Shown piece after piece: positions 22,414-32,059 of a stretch of DNA of 64,000 bases. Location: positions 96,343,686 to 96,407,685 of the forward strand of contig OY757911.1 of NCBI GenBank assembly GCA_963585895.1, read 5' to 3'. This stretch comes from Sepioteuthis lessoniana. Lineage: Eukaryota > Mollusca > Cephalopoda > Myopsida > Loliginidae. The position numbers were made by a program, and so were the translations under genes. Numbering within the stretch: position 1 is the stretch's first letter; every line of letters begins with the position of its first letter. The notes under the pieces were generated by a model, which was not told the origin of the DNA, did not search any database, and worked only from the letters and a program-made list of their open reading frames with translations.

Positions 22414-22478
22414 GGATCGAAACCCGTCCAAATTTACGTTAGACTGTGTTTCAGACCCCACTTCTACCAAGTGGACCA
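22414..22478 (-). promoter_or_regulatory. tRNA-like internal pol III promoter boxes, unit 1
   Basis: On the minus strand box A-like TGGTCCACTTGG (22,467-22,478) is followed about 42 bases later by box B-like GGGTTTCGATCC (22,414-22,425). Spacing and sequence match internal RNA polymerase III promoters of tRNA-derived SINEs. The ribozyme lies just downstream, so it would be included in a pol III transcript. A T run between units could terminate some transcripts. Confidence 0.6.
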
Positions 22479-22644
22479 CGTTGGCTAAGGGAATTTTAAG
22501 ATATTTTTATTTTTAGAAACAACAGCATACCCTATCGGCTACCAGAGTGCTCAATTCTTTCGAAGACCTTTGCATTACGCTAGCGGCGGCCGGCAATTCC
22601 TTCGCTAGAGAGCTCAACCCCCATGAGGGAGCATATATTGTCAT

Positions 22645-22687
22645 CCACAGACAGACTGTTTCGTTCTATCAGAACTCTTCAGTGTGG
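22645..22687 (-). ncRNA. Type I hammerhead ribozyme, unit 2
   Basis: Identical to unit 1 across the 43-base core: CCACA, CTGAAGA, GTTC-loop-GAAC, GAAAC, short stem III and GTC, then TGTGG. Predicted cleavage between 22,650 and 22,649, exactly 300 bases from the unit 1 site. Confidence 0.88.
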
Positions 22688-22713
22688 TTAGATACGCGGG
22701 ACGCTCGAAGCTG

Positions 22714-22778
22714 GGATCGAAATCCGTCCAACTTTACGTTAGACTATGTTTCAGACCACTCGTCCACCAAGCGGATCA
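22714..22778 (-). promoter_or_regulatory. tRNA-like internal pol III promoter boxes, unit 2
   Basis: Box A-like TGATCCGCTTGG (22,767-22,778) and box B-like GGATTTCGATCC (22,714-22,725) in the same spacing as unit 1, with a few substitutions. Confidence 0.55.
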
Positions 22779-22968
22779 CGTTGGCTAAGGGAATTTTAAG
22801 TCATTTTTATTTTTAGAAACAGCAGCAGCAGCCTTTGTTTACATTTTTTTTTTACCCTATAGGCTACCAGAGTGCTCAATTCTTTCGAAGAGCTTTGCAT
22901 AACGATAGCGGCGACCGGCAATTCCTTCGCCAAAGAGCTCAACCTCTATGGGGGAGCATATATTGTCA

Positions 22969-23011
22969 TCCACAGACAGACTGTTTCGTTCTATCAGAAC
23001 TCTTCAGTGTG
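22969..23011 (-). ncRNA. Type I hammerhead ribozyme, unit 3
   Basis: The core is again complete, with predicted cleavage between 22,974 and 22,973, 324 bases from the unit 2 site. The unit's own promoter half is missing: family F sequence stops at about 23,014 and SINE A body begins. It therefore forms the 5'-most ribozyme of the array. Confidence 0.86.
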
Positions 23012-23016
23012 GCTAG

Positions 23017-23218
23017 GGGTCGAGTCATACCAATGACTAAAAGATCGGTACTCGATGCCCCCTTACTTAACACTCAGCTGATAAGGTACGGATCAAGGGC
23101 AAAGTGGAGCAATCTAGGGAAAGGAGTAGCCCCCTCCCTTACACATTAGTTTAGTAGCTATCAAAAAGGGAGCCTTCCGGTCACCCTCTACTAAAGTCGC
23201 CAAATTTACTTACTCATA
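23017..23218 (+). mobile_element. SINE family A, headless copy
   Basis: Starts within the SINE A body (gtcataccaatgactaaaag; cacttaacactcagctgataa-like; ggatcaagggcaaagtggag) and ends near gccaaatttacttactc. The tRNA-like head is replaced by family F sequence. Confidence 0.75.
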
Positions 23219-23394
23219 TATACTTTATTGCTCATAACCATTGCCACAACGCGGTGGATGTTTTGCAGAGCAAACTTGTTCATTTAGCAAATCCCGTATA
23301 GGGGATATATATTCGGGTAATTCTTTTATTTTTAAATTGCTATCAGGTAGATCGCAATTTAAAATACGTTGTCTCTCCCAAATAATGGATTTTC

Positions 23395-23930
23395 TGTTAA
23401 GAGCACTAAATTACCTCTGATGGTGGGACTCCTGTTCCGGAGAATTGGAGAGTTTTAAGTACCCACTTCATAGCAATTATTCTCACTTTCACTTTGACCT
23501 TGACTGGTAGTACTTAATATGGTCTTTATTATGGATCAAATAGATCATTTAAATATTCATTCGTTTTAAATAGAAATATTTTTATTCCATATAAGAGTAA
23601 ATTATCTGCAATTAAACAATTTACTCGAAGATATAATTAATTACTAAGAATTAGAAGTAGTAATTCTAAATTATATATGTGTGCAAGCAAACGACTGTCA
23701 TAAAACAAAAACAATTGCCAAACTATATAATTCTTAGTACTTAAAGAGAATTCTGGAAACCGGACAACTGAGTACAAATTATTTGTATCCGATAAATGAG
23801 TGTAAGAAACTCTTTAGCAGCATTAACTGAAGTAATTTAAAAATTAATGTACAATGAATGCAATTCCATGAACTCAAAGCATAAAATAACCCTAGACAGG
23901 TTGATATGCAGTTATAATAAATTAATTAAT
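23395..23930 (+). repeat. Dispersed repeat family C, old near full-length copy
   Basis: Diverged body (ctgatggtgggactcc; cactttgaccttgactggtag; atggatcaaatagatc) followed by degraded AT-rich units and a recognisable end (ataaaataaccctagacagg; ttgatatgcagttataa). Confidence 0.5.
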
Positions 23931-24289
23931 ATATGGGAGTATGATAATTTTTTCTGCTAATAGATGTCTCAACACTTGCTTTAAAGAGGTGAATTTTTTT
24001 TCAATAAATTTGGTCCTACGACACAATATGTCTTCCATTTGCGATATATAACGCATTGTTCCTCATCAAAGCTTTGCACAAACCATCGGACCAAATAATC
24101 TACCAGTTTTTTTTTTCTTACAGTCTTTTCTAATGCTTCCCAAGGATTACGTCACACTGGTCTCTGACAAATTTAATCGAAAAATTTACTTCTTTCATTG
24201 CAACACGGCCCTTTCCAAGATTTGCTTAAGAATCCATCCATAAAACTTTACTATTTATTAAAACCACTTAAAAGTTGTTCTGCCCAATC

Positions 24290-24665
24290 AGCGCTGCCCA
24301 GAACACGTTGAATGCATCTCCTGCATAGGTGGAAGATCGCCGAAAATGAGTTAACCTAGATATGAAACTAAACTGCATCTGATGCCGAGGATCACTGTCT
24401 GAAGATCTGGGACAGTAGAGTAGTTTTCATTGCTAGTACTTTCAGGTCTTCTTTGGTCTCAAATAGAACTAACACTTAAAGTTCCTTCAATGAGTCAAAT
24501 AAATTGCTCCTATACTCTATGACCGGTTTCCCCCCCCCCCAAAAAAAAAACTCTTAAGAAACAACCACAGAAAAAATTGAATACGAATGTACAATAAACA
24601 TGGTTCCATAACCTGTAGGCATAAAGTAACTCCAGACGGATTCACATTAAAATCAATCAATCAAA
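24290..24665 (+). repeat. Dispersed repeat family C, old copy
   Basis: Diverged body (ctcctgcataggtgg; aactgcatctgatgccgagg; cttctttggtctcaaatag) and end (gcataaagtaactccagacg). A C/A homopolymer junction (ccccccccccaaaaaaaaaa) lies inside at 24,531-24,550. Confidence 0.5.
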
Positions 24666-25236
24666 TCATTTTCTCAATAACTGCTTAATTTAATGTATCA
24701 AATCAAAGTCTTTGCAAGCGACTTATTTCATTGTTTACCTCTAATTTATCATGTTTTGTGGTTACAAGAGCGTAGCTGACATTCTTGTCACATGTTGCTG
24801 GTTATAATATTTTGACTCCTATTTATTTTATTTCCGAGTTTAAGAATATTTCTGCTATGAGTAAATCGATACCTGCTTTGCAGCAGAAGTGAATTATCTA
24901 TTCTCCTGTAGAAATTATTCATCACGCAGATGCTAATAGAGTTGAATTTCCATCGATAATTGCTTTGGGGTCACATGATGTTCAGTGAACATAGCCCTAT
25001 ATATTAGGCAAAAAACAGTGAAGTAGTGGAAATTAACTAAAACAACACATATCCTAAATATTTGTTATCTGGCTGGTGTATGTAAATATGTAATTAAAGA
25101 TAAAGTGTGCTAACAAAAAAGTTGTGTTTATGGAGGAAAAGACTCGTTTTGGTTATTATCTGTTTTGTTTGGTTATTTTTTTTCATGAGTTGGTAGTGGG
25201 GGGTTGTCGTTTTTATTTTGAGTCAAACGTATCTGA
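24666..25236. other. AT-rich spacer
   Basis: Nothing recognised. Confidence 0.45.
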
Positions 25237-25935
25237 CCCCTCATGTTCTGTTGTATTTTGACCTTCGTCTCGGCCAAAAATGCCATTCAAAGTGATTCAC
25301 CGGAAGGAAGTGACACATTCTAATGGCAGTTATGAGAGAAAATCGCGTAGGTTGAAATTGGCTAACGAAATGGGAGAAGCTAAAATTCCCATGGTACACT
25401 CATAGACTGATGCAACGGAAGAGAGTGACCTGTGAACTGCATGATAGTTATTTCCGCTTGATGACGATCAAACATGCCATTCCAAAGATCGAGTAGACGA
25501 TTGAGTGGACGTTGAACAATTATATAATTCGGTCAAGATAAAAAGTCAGACAGTTGGATTTACAGTTGGAGACTAGACGAGTTAGAAGACAAGATGTGGT
25601 AGAGAAGCCCGGCGGAGGAGGCACTTGGGACCCTGATGAGTTGGGGTCCAGAGAAGTCGCTGATAAGATGTGGTAGAGGAAGCCAGCAGAGTGGACCCCT
25701 GGGCCTCCGGTGGAGCAGCCCTGGAGAATGAGAAAGACACAACGCTGACGGCCATAACAGTGGAGGTCAAAATGTTGCAGTCATGTTCGGTCTACAACGC
25801 ACCATAAAACCCTGAGTAACCCTTTTCGAACCCTTACAATAAAGTGAGAGGTACATACTTTTCTAAAGAAGTCTTCGTTCGTCTTTCTTCTTCGTTGTGT
25901 TGTTATGATTATATGACTATATAACAGTTCTTCTT
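25237..25935 (+). mobile_element. Solo-LTR-like repeat, family G copy 2
   Basis: Plus-strand counterpart of the block at 11,633-12,295. It begins tgttctgttgtattttgacc, has AATAAA at 25,838-25,843 and ends around gttgtgttgttatgat. The middle third contains a duplicated piece absent from copy 1 (tgataagatgtggtagag near 25,660 and aagacaagatgtggtagag near 25,590). No primer-binding site or coding sequence follows, so a solo LTR is the best reading. Confidence 0.65.
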
Positions 25936-26486
25936 CTAACCCAATTTAACTTGGATTATTTGTCTATGGAAGGCTCCGTGAGAATTTAAAGAATGAAAGA
26001 AAGAGGCGAGGATAACTTTCAATTCCAACTTTTTGTGGGGTTTAACAACTATTCTGTGAGCGATGAAATTCTTCCTGAAACAAATAGATGCATTCGAGTC
26101 TCCCAGATAAGGTTTTAAAACATGTCAGTGTTATTTCTGGTGGGTGGTGAGTTTAAGGTCGGTGGTTATATCTCGGAGATGTTTTTCCGTGAGATACGTC
26201 TGGCTGTGAAGGTTTGTAAGCAGCAGACACAGCCTGTTTGCGAAGGTCCGGGAGTTTGCAAAAAGGTGCGCTACTTTGCCAGCATCCGATTAAAAGAGGG
26301 TCCTTCCAGTACTAGCGGTGAAGGCTGAAGTATGAACGGATTTATCTTTGGTGCCAGTAAGTCTGTTTTTCAGCCATGAGCGGATTTCACTTACTGTCAA
26401 AGGTTTCTGGGAACTGCTATATTTTTTCTTTTCAAAGTCCCAGTCACTCTTAAACCAATGTTAACCGCTACATAACAGGAAGGGTA
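25936..26486. other. Spacer with one small unexplained frame
   Basis: A 68-codon plus-strand frame at 26,122-26,328 (MSVLFLVGGEFKVGGYISEM...) is less AT-driven than most but has no recognisable domain and no splice context I can defend. Confidence 0.35.
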
Positions 26487-26715
26487 GTCTTCGTGGCATT
26501 GCGCTGAAACTGCGACAGCATAATAAGAGAGTTCAAATACCAGTCGAACGATTATGTTTACTTTCAGACAAATAAAATTGGGGAATATATGAATCCTCTC
26601 ATCGTCTCGGCTCTAGGTGAAATATTACTTGTACTTTTCATCTGCAACAATGGCCTTGGCATTAAATAACCCATGAAGTTTGATATAGCTTTAAAGAAAG
26701 AAACACAAACAAAAA
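26487..26715 (+). repeat. Diverged SINE B followed by a family C tail
   Basis: 26,487-26,640: box B-like gagttcaaataccagtc, then tatgaatcctctcatcgtct of SINE B. 26,645-26,715: family C end (ttggcattaaataacccatg; tttgatatagc) with an A-rich tail. Confidence 0.45.
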
Positions 26716-27019
26716 ACTAGATCATAGAAATCTAAGAATAATGAATCTTGATAGTATATTGATAGTTGACCGCTTAGGAACAGCAAAAGCTCTTTAGTAC
26801 CTGCAACTAGTCGGCAAATAAAAGCAAAGAGAAAAAGCTATTTAGATGGTAGCAAAAATGTAATATGAATATAAGTAATAATGAATAATAATCATATTTG
26901 TCCAACATATAAATCTGAATGTGGATGCGTCTAGTGTGACGAATATTGTCGAAAAAGTGTTTAATTCCAGAAAGAGCCATTTTGTATTTCCCGTAACGAA
27001 ATAGTCATATATTTCCCAA

Positions 27020-27330
27020 TGGGGTTACCCTTGGGAAATAGATAACTATTCTCTTTCAATGTATAGGTTAGGGGTAGAGCATTTTGAGCTCTATAACTCT
27101 GGAATGTCAACTAGTGGAAAAGAAAGAAAATTCTGAAGTCAAACTAATTGTTGACCCAGAGATGGATGGTCTCCGCTTCGCTATTCCAACATGCGAAATA
27201 AAAAGCACCCAGACGAACCAAACTAGATCTGGGGAACAATGAGAGAATAAACTGAATGAAGAAATGCAAAAAGTAACTATTGTTGTTGTAGAAAATGGAC
27301 TTGGTAACTCGAGTTCAAATCCACATTTAG
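27020..27330 (+). repeat. SINE family B, rearranged diverged pieces
   Basis: 27,028-27,145 matches the body (cccttgggaaatagataac; caactagtggaaaag; aattctgaagtcaaac). 27,285-27,325 matches the head (gttgttgtagaaaatggac; actcgagttcaaatcc). Body precedes head, so this is either two insertions or a rearrangement. Confidence 0.45.
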
Positions 27331-29680
27331 TATTTTGTGTGTCACTCTTTGATAATATCCTTTTCTCAGCTACTGACAAAGAGAAGAAAGATCTTTTTTA
27401 AGCTTTTTACAACCTGTCGAGAAAGGTTCTGAATTCAGACCAGCTTTTCTTCACATAGAATTTTATCTTGTGCCACATCTAGCCTTTGGATTAACAGTGG
27501 CTTCACCGAATAAGCATTCTATCAGTGTTTTCGTACAAAAACTGTTTAGACGATTTAGCTTTTAATTTGTTAGGTATTCTTAACTCTTTTGCCGTTATTT
27601 ATCAATATCACCATTGTCTGGTACAAGGTAAGTTTTACAAGGTATCCAATGAATATTGAATTTGTTAACATATGAAGTTCTAATCGCCCTTTTATATTGG
27701 TTTTAAGGTTATTTAGAAGAAAGAGCACTAGTACAAAGATGCAAGAGTAAGGAATCGCGTCATTGTTAAAATGACCTTCAGGAGAATGTTTTATGATAAG
27801 GTCTTGTAAACCAATGCTACTTTTTGTCGTTCGAGAAAATATTTTAAGCTCAGCTATAAACTGGCAAACGTAGAAAAACTAATAAAAATTACACTCTATT
27901 AGCCAATTGTTCTTAGAGAGCAGATAGCTAATCTTCCTGCTAGAGTGACCATCTATTTCGTTTATTCGGTATTATTTCCAACAACTGAGATAATCTGAAA
28001 TGAAGCGAGTTTTATGCATGTCCACGAAAATTGATTTTTAAAAAATTACAAGAAAAGAAAGTGTATTTTTTCTTCCTTTTTCTTTTCTATGGTCGGACAT
28101 GTGGACAGCATAAGGGAAAGAAAAATTACATTTACAGCATGGGATAAATATAGACACACAATGAAAGACTACAATGAAAGTATAGAAATTATGAAATCTT
28201 TTCTCATTCTATCAATACCAACAACCTTAGACATCCAGTTTTTGGAATTACACAAGACAGATTCGCAGCCCTATTGCTATTAAGCAGTTAATTAGACACT
28301 GACTTGCTCCTTCAAAATGCCTTGTGTCAGTCTGCTGAACTCATAGACCACCGGTGGGTCACTGCTCCAATGAAAGATTGAACCTACGCATGTTCTGTCA
28401 CATGCGCATGTTGCGTTTAAGTTCCAGACAAATGAAGTTTGCCTATTGCCAAACAAATCAGACAGGGTTGATCATTTGTAGAAAAATAAATTGAAAATGA
28501 AGGATAGAGATAAAACATGAGGTCCTCAATAATAAAAAAATTCGTTGACAAACAAAATAACAAATTCTGTTAAAAGAATATTTCAATTCTCTTTTCAAAA
28601 ATGAATGTCATTTCATACAAGTCCCTTCTCTGTTGAATGCAGTGATACTATTCGGAGACTTGGCCCCGTACATGTAAGTGGTCAGTGTAGTTGCAGCAAT
28701 AAACGCAGCCTTTCAAAAGCTAACGAAGTCATTCCACACTTCCTAATCAAGCTAAGTTTTCTGTTCGTCAGGTTCCCGTTACTAACTCATCATTCTCTCT
28801 TCTCTACTTCGGCAGGTTTGCCTCAGGGCCTCAAATGCAGAGTGTTAGGGGTTTACTGCTGTTTCTCTTTGGTCTGAATGACTCTTTATTTGTCGAGTCC
28901 TGTCCTACTGCTTACTGACATCTGCCGCTTTTCGGAAAAAAAAACTTTGATGTAATTGTTTCTGTTATTTCCAAGAGTGCTTATCTCATCAACGCCCTTC
29001 TCCTTAATTAATCTTCAGTAAGTAATACTATTCACCGTTACTCTCTTCTACCCCAATGGTGAATCGCTGTCTGCCACTCAAGGTGTGGGGGTTTTCCTTC
29101 CACTTCCATATGTCAGCCACTGTGTCTTTTTCTCAGCACTCTCTCATCACATGTCCTACATGTCACGTTCAGCAAATAATTCACAACAAAAATTAAATAA
29201 AAAATTTCCATTTCTCAAATTTTGATATTTCCAATAAAAACCGCTTGCACTTGACTGGCCTCGTCATGACCCTAACTGCAGCCCTGCTATTGTTTTGGAT
29301 ATCTGTCTTTCCAATGACGAAATAGACAATTTAGTTTTTCTTTCATTCTTTGATAAAAAAAAAACAATATCATTTGTTTTTATATTTTTCTGCCAAGCAA
29401 AAATTAAACACTATTTATGGCTTTCTTTTCATTTTGACAATATATATCACTCTTCAAAACAAACAAAAAAAAAAACCAAAAAAAAAAAACCAATGTACTG
29501 ATTCTATTCTTCTAAAATCCGTGTTGCTCATTTTCTTTACTACTAAAATCCTTTTCAGATTTATGCCGCACTTAACTCTGCCGTATTTGTACCAAATCTA
29601 AGATTTCTTTAAGAGATTAACGGACCATTTTTCTGAGTCTGATTCTCATTGCGTGCCTCAAATATCTCGATTTCAAACTC
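27331..29680. other. AT-rich spacer, nothing recognised
   Basis: Includes unexplained open frames at 28,089-28,283 and 28,605-28,877 with no recognisable domain, and A-rich runs near 29,460-29,490. tcttgtgccacatctag at about 27,469 resembles the SINE D tail. Confidence 0.4.
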
Positions 29681-29696
29681 GGCTCAATTTGTTATA

Positions 29697-29977
29697 CATA
29701 TTTACCAATGCCTCCGCTCGAGAAGGATATGACACAAGGTCAATTTTTAAGCGGAGTTTAACAGGTTTGAATTCAGAGTTTTCCTTATCCTCGACTAGTT
29801 GCCTCACCAAGGCTGAAAAACCTAGTCTGTCCTACTATTTACTATAGCTGGAGGGGAATAATTGGATTCATACTTTTCCCAAGGGTATTAGTGCTATGTG
29901 AAATGCAATCAGTCTCGTCCAGGATTTGAATTCGTGTCGCCGTGTCCATTTCCTACGACGATAACCCTTACACCACG
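29697..29977 (-). mobile_element. SINE family B copy
   Basis: On the minus strand: tRNA-like head (gagcccgtggtgtaagggtt; box B-like acacgaattcaaatcctgg), body (tacccttgggaaaagtatga; ggcaactagtcgaggataag) and end (cgagcggaggcattggtaaa). Imperfect flanking repeats (ggctcaatttgttata / ggctcaatcttttata) are probably the target duplication. Confidence 0.8.
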
Positions 29978-30284
29978 GGCTCAATCTTTTATAAGGCAAA
30001 TCCGAAATCGATTTTTTCTGCATACACTCAATTTATATATTTGATTAATTGATTGATTGATTTTAATGGTATGCAGTATCATGATTATCTTATGTTTAGA
30101 TGGTACGGAATCGAGTTCATTGTTCGTTCACATTTGCTTTTATGATAGATTGATTGATTGATTTAAAACACGTCTTATTACATTTATTTTTTTAATCATT
30201 GTACATTCATATTTGCATTGCTTAGTTTTTTCTTAAAAGTTTTTTTCCACACTGTATTATTGAATACAATTAATTTTTAAACAG

Positions 30285-30480
30285 ATCGCTTTGACCCATA
30301 GATGGAACCCAAACAGGAATTACCTGTCAGGGTTAGAGTAAATCTGGGAATAATGCCAATGAAGGGGTTCTCAGCACTACTGCAAGCTCCAGAAATTGAG
30401 CCCCGTTTTCAGATGATGTTTAGTGTCATATATCCAGGACACTCTTTTTTTGTGAGCTGGGATACCGTCACTGTACTCTA
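30285..30480 (-). repeat. Dispersed repeat family C, fragment
   Basis: Plus-strand reading gacccatagatggaaccc, atgccaatgaaggggttctc, gatgatgtttagtgtcatat, ccaggacactc. Two pieces of sequence near (gatt)n repeats at 30,045-30,060 and 30,147-30,163 precede it. Confidence 0.6.
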
Positions 30481-30794
30481 AATCTCATCGACAGAAGGAT
30501 TCGTTTTGTTACATTAACAACAATTTTAGCTATTTCAATAAGATTCCTCTTCAAATCTCGATCATATTTTCGAATTCTAGTTTCTACATTTACTTAAATT
30601 TGATGTTCCCCGATGCCAAAAAAAAAAAAAAAAAATTGAAACGAATGACAGATAAAGATTAATAGTTGGGATTAATAGGAAATATATTTTTTAAGAAGAA
30701 ATTTTAGACCCATAATTATCTAAACGACAATTGTAGAACTAAATGGAATCTTTTTGAATTGTTAAAGTGAATGTACGCAGTCAATTCTCCAGCA

Positions 30795-31385
30795 TAACTC
30801 AGTGGTTGCATTGTCCAGTCGACTGGGGCTGTAGAATACACCGACTGCTTCTCTGAAGAGAGTTAAGACCCCCCCAACGAGTGTCCTGGATATGACACTA
30901 AACAATCTGATGGTGAGGTTCCAGCAGTACTGGAGCTTTGGGGAATGCGGAGTAACCCTTAATTGCCATCGCTCCCAGGTCCACTCTGGCCCGGAGTGGT
31001 AGCACCTGATAGGGCCCTATCTCTGGGTTAAATAAAACTAACAGCATACTTATGCTAAAATGAATTGAGTAAACTGAATAGCTAGAAATAGAAACGTTTT
31101 TGACAATTAAACCGTACTTACACTTAAACTGTGTGCTTATGCTTAACTGAATTATTTCAAATAGAACTGTTTTTCGACATTAAAACTGTATTTACACTTA
31201 ACTGAATTGTTACATATAACTGCTTGAATAGTTTGAAATGGAAATGTTTTTGACAATTAAACTGTGTAATTGTGCTAAACTTAACTGTTTTCAATAGAAC
31301 AGATTATTTACATAAAAATGGATTTGGCGTTAAATAACCTACAAAGGCTGATATGCCATAAAACCAAACAAACCAAACCAATCAG
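30795..31385 (+). repeat. Dispersed repeat family C, near full-length copy
   Basis: One of the best copies. It starts gtccagtcgactggggctgt and continues through tacaccgactgcttctct, gagtgtcctggatatgacac, tggagctttggggaatgcgg and cccggagtggtagcacctga. About five degenerate 55-bp units follow (gaattg...gaaatagaac...gttttt...acattaaac). It ends gatatgccataaaaccaaac. No tRNA-like head or coding capacity. Confidence 0.8.
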
Positions 31386-31419
31386 TGGTTGCATGATCAG
31401 GGATTATTCCTCAAAATTG

Positions 31420-31421
<2 letters not shown>

Positions 31422-31479
<58 letters not shown>
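31422..31479. repeat. (TA)n microsatellite
   Basis: Pure TA run. Confidence 0.97.
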
Positions 31480-31480
<1 letters not shown>

Positions 31481-32059
31481 TAGGGTCCCATCTTAGGAGT
31501 GAAAAAAAATGATGAAATTTCTCGTTTCTATCAAACTTTTTTTTTTCTTTTACCATTTTAATGATAAATTATATAATACATCCCTTAAGAAAAATATTCT
31601 AATTTGATTTTTCTATTACTGCAAAGGAAATATTGGTTTTATTGTTTAATGTTTATAATGTAATATTCAGCTTCTGATTTTAAATATTCATCGGGGTTTT
31701 GGAAATTTCTCTCGGTATCTAAAACTTAAAGGCGTTATTCTAGTCTCATCAATCATCCTGTTTTGATACAGTTATGCAAACATTAGAACAAGTAAGCGAC
31801 TAAATTCTCTCCTGCATTAAATAAAATATTTCAGTTAAATTTTGGTTTTACTTAATTTAGAGTTATTTCTTTACTTTTCTATTTTATGATTTTTACAAAT
31901 TACCCAATTAAAAAACTCATGGATTTCTGACAAGTTTTCTTCGAAATTCTTAGTTCAATGCATCTTATTCGGATAAGCCATTCATTTATTTATTTATTAT
32001 AATTATTTTTTTTCTTTTGGTGGTGGGTAGTTTTTAACAACAGCGTTAGCTGATAGTTT
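31480..32059. other. AT-rich spacer
   Basis: Nothing recognised; ends where LINE H 3' sequence begins. Confidence 0.45.

Larger units (their letters stand above)
22341..23014 (-). mobile_element. Tandem array of hammerhead-bearing SINE-like units (family F, retrozyme-like)
   Basis: The block starting tcatccacagacagactg recurs at 22,341, 22,641 and 22,965, giving unit lengths of 300 and 324 bases and a third, truncated unit ending about 23,014. The difference comes mainly from a stretch (agcagcagcctttgttta and a T run) missing in the first unit. On the minus strand each full unit has a tRNA-like box A and box B about 40 bases apart, followed by a complete type I hammerhead motif. Self-cleavage in a read-through transcript would release unit-length RNAs with 5'-hydroxyl and 2',3'-cyclic phosphate ends, which host RNA ligase could circularise. 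This architecture is known from plant and animal retrozymes and schistosome hammerhead SINEs. No protein is encoded, so mobility would need a LINE- or Penelope-type enzyme supplied elsewhere. It is bordered by (TA)n on one side and SINE A on the other. Confidence 0.85.
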
